A DNA stretch of 50,095 nucleotides from Oscillospiraceae bacterium (GTDB lineage Bacteria > Bacillota > Clostridia > Oscillospirales > Oscillospiraceae), in NCBI GenBank assembly GCA_910575265.1, contig CAJTEA010000018.1, forward strand, positions 1 through 50,095. Reading direction: 5' to 3'. The stretch's first letter is position 1. Each line of letters begins with the position of its first letter. This document shows positions 40,271-49,400 of the stretch, piece after piece. The translations under genes and the position numbers were made by a program. The notes under the pieces are model-generated. The model saw only the letters and a list, made by a program, of their open reading frames with translations. It did no database searches and was not told the origin of the DNA.

Positions 40271-40648
40271 ATGCTATATTCGATTGATACAGGAAAATAC
40301 GTCAGTTCCCTCCCCCATAAGCGAGATTTCGATAGATGGAAAAGCCACATTTCTGATGCAGATTATCAAAAAGTGGTTGACGTCATCAATGAGAAGATTG
40401 ATGAAAAAGACATCAATACTGCAGGATGGTTACCCGGCAGCGACTGGACTGGCACAGTCTATGAACCCCTGTACTATGCTTGTGGGCAGAACCAAACCCA
40501 GTCTGGAATGTTCTTCGGCCTAATTGTTTTTGAGACACTTATGCTTCGAGAAGACAAGGTCTGGGGCTTTGGAAGGTTTGAAAAGGATGGGGTCCCAATT
40601 CGCAGCATGACGTACTTTGTATTAGATAATCCTCCGGCAATGGAATAA
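40271..40648 (+). CDS. Unknown protein, second gene of the RHH cassette
   Basis: The 125-residue protein begins one base after the RHH gene's stop. It has DADYQKVVDVINEKIDEKDI, GWLPGSDWTGTVYEPLYYAC and FFGLIVFETLMLREDKVWGF, the last a hydrophobic strand. I do not recognise a family. Co-transcription with a DNA-binding protein gene and a strong terminator beyond suggest a toxin-antitoxin-like or superinfection-immunity pair, which is inference. Codon use is AT-richer than that of the flanking virion genes. Confidence 0.55.
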   Translation: MLYSIDTGKYVSSLPHKRDFDRWKSHISDADYQKVVDVINEKIDEKDINTAGWLPGSDWTGTVYEPLYYACGQNQTQSGMFFGLIVFETLMLREDKVWGFGRFEKDGVPIRSMTYFVLDNPPAME

Positions 40649-40676
40649 TGCCGCAGGCACAAACATCTATCTGAAA

Positions 40677-40709
40677 GCATCTATCGGAAACGGTAGGTGC
40701 TTTTCTTTT
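40677..40709 (+). terminator. Intrinsic terminator of the RHH cassette
   Basis: GCATCTATCG pairs with CGGTAGGTGC (G-T wobbles) around a GAAA tetraloop and is followed by TTTTCTTTT. It would insulate the cassette from the portal gene. Confidence 0.8.
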
Positions 40710-40739
40710 GCCCATTTTCAGTGAAGGAGCGTGATTTCT

Positions 40740-42095
40740 ATGGGCCTTTTCAGCAGCCTTTTCCGTTCGCGGGACGCTCCCCAGAACCGCACCGCCGGGA
40801 GCGGCTACACCTTTTTCTTCGGCGGCACCACCTCCGGCAAGGCTGTCACCGAGCGGAGCGCCATGCAGATGACGGCGGTGTATTCCTGCGTCCGCATCTT
40901 GGCGGAGGCAGTGGCTGGCCTGCCGCTGAACCTCTACCGCTACACTGAGGACGGCGGTAAGGAGAAGGCCATCGACCACCCACTGTACCTCCTGCTCCAT
41001 GACGAGCCGAACCCGGAGATGAGTTCCTTTGTGTTCCGGGAAACGCTCATGACCCACCTGCTTCTCTGGGGCAACGCTTACGCACAAGTCATCCGAAACG
41101 GCAAGGGCGAGGTGGTGGCGCTGTACCCCCTCATGCCCAACAAAATGACGGTAGACCGGGACGAGCGGGGCCAGCTCTACTATAGCTACCAGCGGAGCAA
41201 TGATGAGGCCATCCGCTCCAAAGGCCAGACCGTTATCCTCCGGCCCTCGGATGTGCTGCACATCCCCGGCCTGGGCTTTGACGGGCTGGTGGGCTACTCG
41301 CCCATCGCTATGGCAAAGAACGCCATCGGCATGGCTATCGCCTGCGAGGAGTACGGCGCTAAGTTCTTCGCCAACGGCGCGGCTCCGGGCGGCGTCCTGG
41401 AACACCCTGGCACCATCAAGGACCCCCAGCGGGTTCGGGAGAGCTGGCAGTCCACCTTCGGCGGCAGCGGCAACGCCAACAAGATCGCCGTTCTGGAGGA
41501 GGGCATGAAGTACACGCCCATCGGCATCTCGCCGGAGCAGGCTCAATTCCTCGAAACAAGAAAATTCCAAATCAATGAGATCGCTCGAATTTTCCGAGTG
41601 CCGCCCCACATGGTGGGCGACCTGGAAAAGTCGAGCTTTTCCAATATTGAGCAGCAATCGCTGGAGTTCGTGAAATACACGCTGGACCCTTGGGTGATCC
41701 GGTGGGAGCAGTCCATTCAGCGGACACTGCTCTCCCAGGGGGAGAAGGCTCACTACTTCGTGAAATTCAATCTGGAGGGTCTGCTCCGGGGCGACTACCA
41801 GAGCCGGATGAACGGCTACGCCACCGCCCGTCAGAACGGCTGGATGTCCGCCAACGACATCCGTGAGCTGGAGAACCTGGACCGCATCCCCGCCGAGGAG
41901 GGCGGCGACCTTTACCTTATCAATGGCAATATGCTCCCGCTGAAGGACGCTGGGGCTTTTGCAGATACCACAACGACAGGAGAGGAGGATTCCGATGAAA
42001 AAATTCTGGAACTGGAAGTCCCGGATGGTGACCAACCAGGAGACGATGGAGCAGACGGAGGAACGGACGCTGTTCCTCAACGGCACCATCGCTGA
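40740..42095 (+). CDS. Portal protein, HK97 type
   Basis: The 451-residue protein is the dodecameric portal at the capsid vertex. Early on it has SGYTFFFGGTTSGKAVTER and MQMTAVYSCVRILAEAVAGL, then PLYLLLHDEPNPEMSSF, LLLWGNAYAQVIRNGKGEVV and PSDVLHIPGLGFDGLVGYSP, followed by EIARIFRVPPHMVGDLE. These are the standard HK97 portal blocks. AAGGAG lies about ten bases before ATG 40740. The gene overlaps the protease gene by about 100 bases. Confidence 0.93.
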   Translation: MGLFSSLFRSRDAPQNRTAGSGYTFFFGGTTSGKAVTERSAMQMTAVYSCVRILAEAVAGLPLNLYRYTEDGGKEKAIDHPLYLLLHDEPNPEMSSFVFRETLMTHLLLWGNAYAQVIRNGKGEVVALYPLMPNKMTVDRDERGQLYYSYQRSNDEAIRSKGQTVILRPSDVLHIPGLGFDGLVGYSPIAMAKNAIGMAIACEEYGAKFFANGAAPGGVLEHPGTIKDPQRVRESWQSTFGGSGNANKIAVLEEGMKYTPIGISPEQAQFLETRKFQINEIARIFRVPPHMVGDLEKSSFSNIEQQSLEFVKYTLDPWVIRWEQSIQRTLLSQGEKAHYFVKFNLEGLLRGDYQSRMNGYATARQNGWMSANDIRELENLDRIPAEEGGDLYLINGNMLPLKDAGAFADTTTTGEEDSDEKILELEVPDGDQPGDDGADGGTDAVPQRHHR

Positions 42096-42735
42096 GGATA
42101 GCTGGTATGACGATGATGTGACTCCGCAGCTTTTCAAGGACGAGCTGATGGGCGGCTCCGGCAACATCACCGTCTGGATCAACAGCCCTGGCGGGGACTG
42201 TGTGGCGGCGGCGCAAATCTACAATATGCTCATGGATTATCCCCACGATGTGACCGTGAAAATTGACGGCATCGCCGCCAGCGCCGCCTCGGTCATCGCT
42301 ATGGCTGGCACCAAGGTCCTCATGTCCCCGGTGTCCACCATGATGATCCACAACCCGGCCACCATCGCCTGGGGCGATGCCGGGGAGATGGAGAAGACCA
42401 TCGCAATGCTGGAAGCAGTCAAGGACTCCATCATCAACGCCTACGAGATCAAGAGCGGCCTGTCCCGCGCCAAGCTGTCCCATCTCATGGACAGCGAGAC
42501 CTGGATGGACTCGAACAAGGCGGTGGAGTTGGGCTTTGCGGACGGCATCCTGTCCCGCGCCCAGACCGGGGACGAGGCCCCGCCCGCTGGCTCCATGCTG
42601 TATTCCCCGGCAACGGTGGTCAATTCCCTCATGGATAAGATTTCTGCCAAGTGTCGCATTGAAAAACCGAATACCACACCCACAGGCCGTTCCATCGACA
42701 CGCTGATGGAGCGGCTTGAACTTTTGAAATTTTAA
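41995..42735 (+). CDS. ClpP-like prohead protease
   Basis: The 246-residue serine protease matures the HK97-type prohead. INSPGGDCVAAAQIYNML has the GGD-type strand, KIDGIAASAASVIAMAG carries the nucleophile Ser96, MMIHNPATIAWGDA carries His119, and the catalytic Asp lies further on (LMDSETWMDSNKAVELGFAD region). ATG 41995 has GAGGAGG upstream and lies within the portal gene. A Pro/Thr-rich C terminus follows. Confidence 0.9.
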   Translation: MKKFWNWKSRMVTNQETMEQTEERTLFLNGTIAEDSWYDDDVTPQLFKDELMGGSGNITVWINSPGGDCVAAAQIYNMLMDYPHDVTVKIDGIAASAASVIAMAGTKVLMSPVSTMMIHNPATIAWGDAGEMEKTIAMLEAVKDSIINAYEIKSGLSRAKLSHLMDSETWMDSNKAVELGFADGILSRAQTGDEAPPAGSMLYSPATVVNSLMDKISAKCRIEKPNTTPTGRSIDTLMERLELLKF

Positions 42736-42748
42736 GGAGGAACACATC

Positions 42749-43954
42749 ATGACCATTCTGGAACTGAGAGAGAAGCGGGCCAAGGCTTGGGAGGCTGCGA
42801 AGGCTTTCCTGGACAGCCACCGCAACGAGAAGGGCGTTCTGTCCGCCGAGGACGATGCCGCCTACACCAAGATGGAGCAGGACATCACCGATCTGGGCAG
42901 GGAGATTGCCCGCCTGGAGCGGCAGGAGGCGCTGGACGCGGAGCTGTCCAAGCCCACCGCCAGCCCCTTGACCGGCAAGCCCCTGGGCGGCGGCGACCCG
43001 GACGAGCCCAAGACCGGGCGGGCTTCCAAAGCCTACAAGGAGGCCATGCTCACCGCCCTGCGCACCAACTTCCGCCAGGTGAGCAACGTTCTCCAGGAGG
43101 GCATCGACGCCAACGGCGGCTACCTGGTGCCGGAAGAGTACGACTCCCGGCTCATCGACGGGCTGACCGAGGAGAACATCATGCGCAGGCTGGGCCACCG
43201 CATCACCACCAGCGGCGAACACAAGATCAACATCGCCGCCACCAAGCCTGCCGCCGCGTGGATCGATGAGGGCGGGGCGCTCACCTTTGGGGACGCCACC
43301 TTCGCCCAGATTTCCCTGGATGCCCACAAGCTCCATGTGGCGGTGAAGGTCACCGAGGAGCTGCTCTACGACAACGCCTTCGGCCTGGAGAGCTACATCA
43401 TCGCCCAGTTCGCCAAGGCCCTGGGCAACGCGGAGGAGGATGCCTTCCTCAACGGGGACGGCACCGGCAAGCCCCTGGGCCTGCTGGCGGCGACTGGCGG
43501 GGCGCAGACCGCCGTCACCACCGCCGGGGCTTCCATCGCGGCGGACGAGGTCATCGACCTGGTCTACGCCCTCAAGCGGCCCTACCGCAAGAACGCCGCT
43601 TTCCTCACCAACGACCAGACGCTGGCGGTGCTCCGCAAGCTGAAGGACAACAACGGCCAGTACCTCTGGCAGCCCTCCTACCAGGCCGGGGAGCCGGACC
43701 GTCTGTTCGGCTACGCCATCCACACCTCTCCCTATTTCCCGACCGTCACCGCCGGGAAGCCCGCCATCGCTTTCGGCGATTTCAGCTACTACAACATCGG
43801 CGACCGGGGGACCCGCTCCTTCGCCGAGCTGAAGGAGCTGTTCGCCGGGAACGGTATGGTGGGCTTTGTCGCCAAGGAGCGGGTGGACGGCAAGCTGGTG
43901 CTGCCGGAGGCGGTGCAGCTCCTGGCTATCAAGGCCAGCACCGCAGCGAAGTGA
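42749..43954 (+). CDS. Major capsid protein, HK97 fold
   Basis: The 401-residue protein starts with a charged helical delta-like domain (LELREKRAKAWEAAKAFLDS) and passes a cleavage-prone Gly/Asp-rich linker (GGGDPDEPKTGR). It continues with the core blocks QVSNVLQEGIDANGGYLVPE, SYIIAQFAKALGNAEEDAFL and YAIHTSPYFPTVTAGKPAIA. It forms the icosahedral shell after protease trimming. AAGGAGGAA precedes the ATG. Confidence 0.93.
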   Translation: MTILELREKRAKAWEAAKAFLDSHRNEKGVLSAEDDAAYTKMEQDITDLGREIARLERQEALDAELSKPTASPLTGKPLGGGDPDEPKTGRASKAYKEAMLTALRTNFRQVSNVLQEGIDANGGYLVPEEYDSRLIDGLTEENIMRRLGHRITTSGEHKINIAATKPAAAWIDEGGALTFGDATFAQISLDAHKLHVAVKVTEELLYDNAFGLESYIIAQFAKALGNAEEDAFLNGDGTGKPLGLLAATGGAQTAVTTAGASIAADEVIDLVYALKRPYRKNAAFLTNDQTLAVLRKLKDNNGQYLWQPSYQAGEPDRLFGYAIHTSPYFPTVTAGKPAIAFGDFSYYNIGDRGTRSFAELKELFAGNGMVGFVAKERVDGKLVLPEAVQLLAIKASTAAK

Positions 43955-43959
43955 TCTGC

Positions 43960-43992
43960 GAGGGTCCCGGTGGTGTATCCGCCGGGACCCTC
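43960..43992 (+). terminator. Hairpin after the capsid gene
   Basis: GAGGGTCCCGG and CCGGGACCCTC form a perfect 11-bp stem and are followed by a weak TGATTTTA run. It may reduce read-through, giving more capsid than connector mRNA. Confidence 0.55.
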
Positions 43993-44014
43993 TGATTTTA
44001 GAGGGGGTAACGCT

Positions 44015-44278
44015 TTGCTCGTTTCTCTGAAGGAGGCCAAGAAGTACATTCGGGTAGACCATGACGATGATGACACCATCATTCGGAAGCTCATCCGGGC
44101 TGCTGAAACGCTCTGCGAGGGTACGCTGCGGAAGGCTGTGGAACCGCTCCCCATCAACAAAGTGGCGGTGCTGTTCGCCGTGGCCTACCTCTACGAGCAT
44201 CGGGAGAACGCCGACATGGACGAGCTGACCCGGATGCTCCGCTACATCCTTGCCGCGGAACGGGAGGTGGCTTTCTGA
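44015..44278 (+). CDS. Head-tail connector (gp6-like)
   Basis: The 87-residue protein starts at TTG 44015, which has GAGGGGG seven bases upstream. It reads LVSLKEAKKYIRVDHDDDDT, then IIRKLIRAAETLCEGTLR, the phage QLRG/gp6-like connector pattern. It joins the portal to the tail. The stop overlaps the next start (TGATGG). Confidence 0.83.
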   Translation: MLVSLKEAKKYIRVDHDDDDTIIRKLIRAAETLCEGTLRKAVEPLPINKVAVLFAVAYLYEHRENADMDELTRMLRYILAAEREVAF

Positions 44279-44610
44279 TGGACATTTCCAAGCTGCGCTC
44301 CCGCATCACCATCCAGCGGAGCGAAGTGGCCACCGATGCCATCGGCAACCACTTAAGCGTCTGGGTGGACTACTGGTCCTGCGCCGCCTACGCCAACCTC
44401 GCCTCCGGGAAAGAGTACGGGGCCGCTGGACAGACGCTGGGCAGCGACACCCTGGTGTTCGAGGTGCGCTGGTGTGAGCGGCTCCGTGATCTGGACGCTA
44501 CCCGGTTCCGCATTCTGTTCGGCGGCAATATCTACAACATCACCTGCGTGGACGATGTGCAGTTCCGGCATGAAAAGCTGAAGCTCACCGCCCAGCGGGA
44601 AAGGCGGTGA
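44278..44610 (+). CDS. Head closure protein, SPP1 gp16-like
   Basis: The 110-residue protein has LRSRITIQRSEVATDAIGNH, VWVDYWSCAAYANLASGKEY and LVFEVRWCERLRDLDATRFR, the usual blocks of head closure and head-tail adaptor proteins. It seals the filled head and makes the tail interface. It is coupled to the connector gene by overlapping start and stop. Confidence 0.85.
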   Translation: MDISKLRSRITIQRSEVATDAIGNHLSVWVDYWSCAAYANLASGKEYGAAGQTLGSDTLVFEVRWCERLRDLDATRFRILFGGNIYNITCVDDVQFRHEKLKLTAQRERR

Positions 44611-44614
44611 CGGC

Positions 44615-44995
44615 ATGGCTCGTGACAGGGTATCCATCGACCAGTTTCCCGGCGCGGTCATGGCCCAGCTTGAGGAATATGTGTCCATGGCCTCGGACGA
44701 GGTCAAAGAGGCCGTCCGTACCGTCAGCGAGGACGTGAAGGCCGAGATACAGTCCCGCGCCCCGGTCAAGACCGGGAAGTACAAAAAGAGCTGGACCGTC
44801 ACCAAGGTGGAGGAGACCGCCCAATCCCTGGTGAACACTGTCCACTCGGCAAAGCACTACCGGCTGACCCATCTGCTGGAGAACGGCCACGCCAAGCGGG
44901 GCGGCGGCAGGACGCGCGCCTTCCCCCACATCGCCCCCGGCGAGGCCCTGGCGGAGAAGAAGCTGCTGGAGATCGCGGAAAGGAAACTGCGATGA
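44615..44995 (+). CDS. HK97 gp10-like tail component
   Basis: The 126-residue protein has SMASDEVKEAVRTVSEDVKA, RAPVKTGKYKKSWTV, HSAKHYRLTHLLENGHAKR and TRAFPHIAPGEALAEKKLLE, which together are the gp10/HK97 tail-completion signature. It attaches at the head-proximal end of the tail. Standard length and position. Confidence 0.88.
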   Translation: MARDRVSIDQFPGAVMAQLEEYVSMASDEVKEAVRTVSEDVKAEIQSRAPVKTGKYKKSWTVTKVEETAQSLVNTVHSAKHYRLTHLLENGHAKRGGGRTRAFPHIAPGEALAEKKLLEIAERKLR

Positions 44996-45315
44996 AAAAA
45001 TCAGATGTTTCCGCTCTGTTGGAGCGGCTGGGGTTCCCCTTCGCCTATGACCACTTTGCCGAGGGCGAGGGGCCAGACCCGCCCTTTTTGGTGTATCGCT
45101 TCCCCAACGCCGACAACTTCGCCGCCGATGGGGTGGCGTACTTCAAGCAGGATGTCCTCCACATCGAGGTCTACACGGATAAGAAGGACCCGGCGCTGGA
45201 GGAGCAGATCGAGGCCGCTCTGGACGAGGGCGGCATTTTTTATGGCAAAGGCGAGACATGGATCGACAGCGAAAAGCTGTACGAGGTCCTTTATGAAATG
45301 GAGGTATCTGCATGA
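44992..45315 (+). CDS. Tail completion/terminator protein
   Basis: The 107-residue protein overlaps the gp10-like gene by four bases. It begins MKKSDVSALLERLGFPFAYD, then DPPFLVYRFPNADNFAADGV and VLHIEVYTDKKDPALEEQIE, the small tail-terminator pattern in clostridial siphoviruses. It probably stops tail polymerisation at the correct length. Confidence 0.78.
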   Translation: MKKSDVSALLERLGFPFAYDHFAEGEGPDPPFLVYRFPNADNFAADGVAYFKQDVLHIEVYTDKKDPALEEQIEAALDEGGIFYGKGETWIDSEKLYEVLYEMEVSA

Positions 45316-45926
45316 GCAGCACCAATAAGCGCAACAAGGTCAAGTTCAATATCTGCAACGTCCACTACGCTCCGCTCTCCCAGGACAACGATGGGAAGTA
45401 CACCTGGGCGACCCCCGTGGCCCTCCCCGGCGCGGTGTCCCTCTCCCTGGACCCCCAGGGTGAGCCGGAGAGCTTTTATGCGGATGGCATCGAGTATTAC
45501 GTCATCAACAACAACCAGGGCTATGACGGCGACCTGGAGGTGGCCCTCATCCCGGAGTCCTTCCGGCGGGACATCCTCATGGAGACCACGGATGCCAACA
45601 GCGTCCTGCTGGAGAACGCCGCCAGCGAGACGGGCAAGTTCGCCCTGCTGTTCGAGTTCGATGGCGATGTGCGGAAGATCCGCCACGTCCTCTACAACTG
45701 CTCTGCGTCCCGGCCCTCTATCTCCGCCAAGACCAACGAAGAGAACCGGGAGGTGCAGACCGAGACGCTGACGGTCAAGGCCCGGCCCCTGTCCACCGGC
45801 TATGTGAAGGCCAAGACCGGCGATTCCACCACGGCCAGCGTCTACAACAACTGGTACAAGAGCGTGTACCAGCCCGCCGACACCCCGGCTGTGGACGAGG
45901 ATGCCTCCGCTGGCGGTCAGGGCTAA
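45312..45926 (+). CDS. Major tail protein
   Basis: The 204-residue protein forms the tail tube. It has KVKFNICNVHYAPL at the start, then LPGAVSLSLDPQGEPESFYA, YDGDLEVALIPESFRRDIL and ENREVQTETLTVKARPLSTG, typical of phi13/TP901-type major tail proteins. An acidic Ala/Gly tail ends it. It overlaps the previous gene's stop and precedes the chaperone genes as usual. Confidence 0.9.
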   Translation: MSSTNKRNKVKFNICNVHYAPLSQDNDGKYTWATPVALPGAVSLSLDPQGEPESFYADGIEYYVINNNQGYDGDLEVALIPESFRRDILMETTDANSVLLENAASETGKFALLFEFDGDVRKIRHVLYNCSASRPSISAKTNEENREVQTETLTVKARPLSTGYVKAKTGDSTTASVYNNWYKSVYQPADTPAVDEDASAGGQG

Positions 45927-45940
45927 AGGAGGGCTGAACT

Positions 45941-46321
45941 ATGGGTATCAAACGCACCATCGAGATCGACGGCCAGGAGGTGGCGTTCAAGGCCAGCGCC
46001 GCCATCCCCCGCATCTACCGGCTGAAGTTCCACCGGGACATCTACAAAGACCTCGCCGCGCTGGAAAAGAGCGTGGGCGAGAACACCGAGAGCGGCTCCG
46101 GGCTGGATATGTTCTCTCTGGAGATGTTCGAGAACATCGCCTACATCATGGCGAAGCACGCCGACCCCGCCGCCGTCCCGGATTCCCCGGAGGATTGGCT
46201 GGACAGCTTCAACACCTTCTCCATCTACCAGGTGCTGCCCCAGCTTATCGAGCTGTGGGGGCTGAATGTACAGACGGATGTTCAGTCTAAAAAAAACTTC
46301 GCCCGACTGACCGGGAAATGA
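45941..46321 (+). CDS. Tail assembly chaperone (G-type)
   Basis: The 126-residue protein reads IKRTIEIDGQEVAFKASAAI, PRIYRLKFHRDIYKDLAALE and LDSFNTFSIYQVLPQLIELW, standard for the first tail chaperone. It contains an A AAA AAC heptamer eight codons before its stop, and a -1 frameshift there would extend it through the next ORF into a longer 180-residue form. The two forms act together on the tape measure protein. Confidence 0.85.
   Translation: MGIKRTIEIDGQEVAFKASAAIPRIYRLKFHRDIYKDLAALEKSVGENTESGSGLDMFSLEMFENIAYIMAKHADPAAVPDSPEDWLDSFNTFSIYQVLPQLIELWGLNVQTDVQSKKNFARLTGK
46291..46297 (+). other. -1 programmed frameshift site, A AAA AAC
   Basis: Eight A (46289-46296) followed by C contain the classical slippery heptamer A AAA AAC, in the correct zero-frame phase (AAA AAC as codons). 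After a -1 slip, reading resumes at 46297 in the frame of the ORF whose ATG is 46318 and ends at 46482. The fusion would be 119 plus 61 residues. This is the usual G/GT arrangement of tail chaperones. Confidence 0.75.
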
Positions 46322-46482
46322 CTACGCCGCTGTTCCTGCTCCGCTGTTTGCAGGTCGGGCTGTCCCTCCGGGACCTCGACCTGCTGACAGTGGGCATGGT
46401 CAACGACATTTTCGCGGAGCATCTGAACGATGACTGCAAGTATGCGACCCTGGCGACCCAGGATGACTTCGACCGCTTCTGA
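46318..46482 (+). CDS. Tail assembly chaperone second ORF (T-type)
   Basis: The 54-residue ORF (if ATG 46318 is used) overlaps the first chaperone gene's stop and lies in the -1 frame. It reads TTPLFLLRCLQVGLSLRDLD, then LLTVGMVNDIFAEHL, the short T-type segment known from siphovirus chaperones. Its main expression is probably through the frameshift at 46291, as an extension of the upstream protein. Independent translation is possible but unnecessary. Confidence 0.8.
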   Translation: MTTPLFLLRCLQVGLSLRDLDLLTVGMVNDIFAEHLNDDCKYATLATQDDFDRF

Positions 46483-46498
46483 TGGGAGGTGACGGCCT

Positions 46499-49400
46499 AT
46501 GGGCGCAAGACGGATCGCTGGCATCACGGTGGAGATCGGCGGCGATACCACAAAGCTGACCACCGCCCTCAAGGATGTGGACAAGGCCCTCTCCACCACC
46601 CAGAGCAGCCTTCGGGATGTCAATAAGCTGCTCAAGCTGGACCCCGGCAATACGGAGCTGCTGGCACAGAAACACAGGCTGCTGGGCGAGGCCGTCTCCG
46701 AAACGAAAGAGAAACTGGCCACGCTGAAAACGGCGGCGGAGCAGGCCAATCAAGCCCTCGCCAGCGGGGAAATTACCCAATCGCAGTATGATGCCCTCCA
46801 GCGGGAGATCATCGAAACTGAACAGAAACTCAAGGATTTGGAGCGGCAGGCGGAAAATTCGTCTGTCGCTCTTCAAAAAATCGGGCAGGTGGGCGACAAG
46901 CTCCAAGCCGTGGGTGATAAGGTGTCCGGGGTGGGCGAGACGCTCACCAAGTCGGTCACCGCCCCGGTGGTGGGCCTTGGCACCGCCGCTGTCGCCACCG
47001 CCGCCAACTTCGAGTCCTCCATGTCCCAGGTGCAGGCCACGATGGGCATCACCAAGGACGCCATGTCCACGGTCAACGGGGAGAGCGTCAACACCATGGA
47101 CACCCTCTCCGCCCTGGCAAAGCAGATGGGCAGCGAGACGGTTTTCTCCGCCAGCGAGTGTGCCGAGGCCCTCAACTATCTGGCCCTGGCTGGCTACGAC
47201 ACCCAGGAGATGTGTGACACGCTCCCCACGGTGCTGAACCTCGCCGCCGCTGGCGGTATTGACCTGGCTTCGGCCTCGGATATGGTCACCGATGCCATGT
47301 CCGCCCTGGGCATGGGTACGGACGAGGCAACCACCATGGTGGACCAGATGGCAAAGACCTCCTCCACCACCAACACCTCGGTGGCCCAGCTCGGTGACGC
47401 CATCCTGACCATCGGCGCTACGGCGAAGTCCGTCAAGGGTGGAACCGCCGAACTGAACACCGCCCTCGGCATCCTCGCCAACAATGGCATCAAGGGGGCC
47501 GAGGGCGGTACACATTTGCGCAACGTCATCTTGTCCCTGCAAAACCCCACGGATAAGGCGGCTGCTTCTATGGAGCAACTTGGCGTGGATGTGTATGACT
47601 CCGAGGGGAATATGCGGTCCCTCAACGATGTGCTGGGCGACCTCAACACCTCGATGGACGGCATGACCTCCGCCGAGAAGTCCAACATCATCGCCACCAT
47701 CTTCAACAAGACCGACCTCGCCGCCGTCAACGCCCTTCTCGCCAACACCGGAGAGAGCTGGGACACCCTCCAGCATTCCATCACCGAGAGCGGCGGAGCG
47801 GCCCAGCAGATGGCGGATACACAACTGGACAACCTCCAAGGCCAGCTCACCATTTTGAAGTCGGCTCTGGAGGGCCTCGCCATCTCCATCGGGGAGTTGC
47901 TCATGCCGGTCATCAAGAACATTGTGGCTTGCATCCAGTCCTTCGTGGATTGGCTGAACAGCCTGGACGAAGGCGCCAAGCAGACCATCGTCACCATTGG
48001 GCTTATCGTTGCAGCGGTGGGGCCAGTCCTTATCATCATCGGCAAGGTTATCTCTGCGGTCGGCACCATTCTTTCGGTGGTGTCCAAGATCGGCCCGGTC
48101 ATTGGCGCGGTCAAAACCGCCGCCACCGGGCTTTTCACAGTTCTGGTGGCAAACCCCATCGGGCTGGTGGTCGCGGCCATTGCCGCCCTCATTGCTATCT
48201 TCGTGGCCCTCTGGAACAACTGCGAGGGTTTCCGGGAGTTCTGGATTGGGCTGTGGGAGGCCATCAAGAGCGCGGCCATCGCCGTGTGGGAGGCGCTGTC
48301 CTCCTTCTTCCAGGGGGCTTGGGAAGCAATCGTCAACTTGGCGCAGACCATCTGGGGCGGCATCGGCGGCTTCTTCTCCGGGCTTTGGGAGGCCATTTCC
48401 ACCACGGCCCAGGCGGTCTGGGGTGCGATCAGCGAGTTTCTCTCCGGCCTCTGGATCGGCATCGTCAGCACCGCCCAGACCATATGGGGCGGTATCACCG
48501 AGTTCTTCTCCGGGCTGTGGGAAGGCATCCGCTCTGTAGCTGAAACCGTCTGGAACGCCATCAGCAGTTTCCTCTCCGGCCTTTGGACGGGCATCGTGAC
48601 CACCGCCCAGACCATTTGGAACGGTATCACCACATTCTTCTCCGGACTGTGGGAGGGCATCCGGGCCACCGCCGAGGTGGTCTGGAATGGTATCAGCACT
48701 TTCCTCTCCACCCTCTGGACAGCCATCTCCACGGCGGCGCAGACCATCTGGAACGGCATCGCCACCTTCCTGTCCACTCTTTGGACGGCTATCTCCTCCA
48801 CGGCCCAGGCCGCATGGAACGGTATCAAGGAGTTCCTCTCCGGCATCTGGGAGGCCATCAAGGGTGTGTTCACCGCCGCGCTGGAAGCCATCAAGTCGGT
48901 GGTAAGCGGGGCTTGGGAGGCAATCAAGACCGCCATTTCCACGGCGCTGGAGGCTATCAAAACCGCTGTTACCACAGCGTGGGAGGCCATCAAGACAGCG
49001 GTCACCACGGTCATGGAGGCCATCAAGACCGCCATCACCACTGCATGGGAAGCAATAAAGACCGCTGTGCTGACGGTCATGGAGGCGGTGAAAACCGCGA
49101 TCACCGCAGCGTGGGAGGCAATCAAAACCGCTGTCACTACGGTGGTCAATGCCATCAAGGAAACAGTGGTCGCAGTCTGGGAGGGCAGCAAGGAGGCCGT
49201 TTCCGGCATCATGGATCGGCTGAAGGAAACGGTGGTCAACGCCTGGAACGCGCTGAAGGAGGCCGTCACCAATGTGGTCAACGCCATTCGGGAGGCCGTC
49301 ACCGGGGTGTTCTCTAAGCTGGCGGAGGGTGTGTCCAACGCCATGAAGAACGTCCTGGATGCGGTAAAAAACGGCTTCAATTTCGTCAAAGACCACATCC

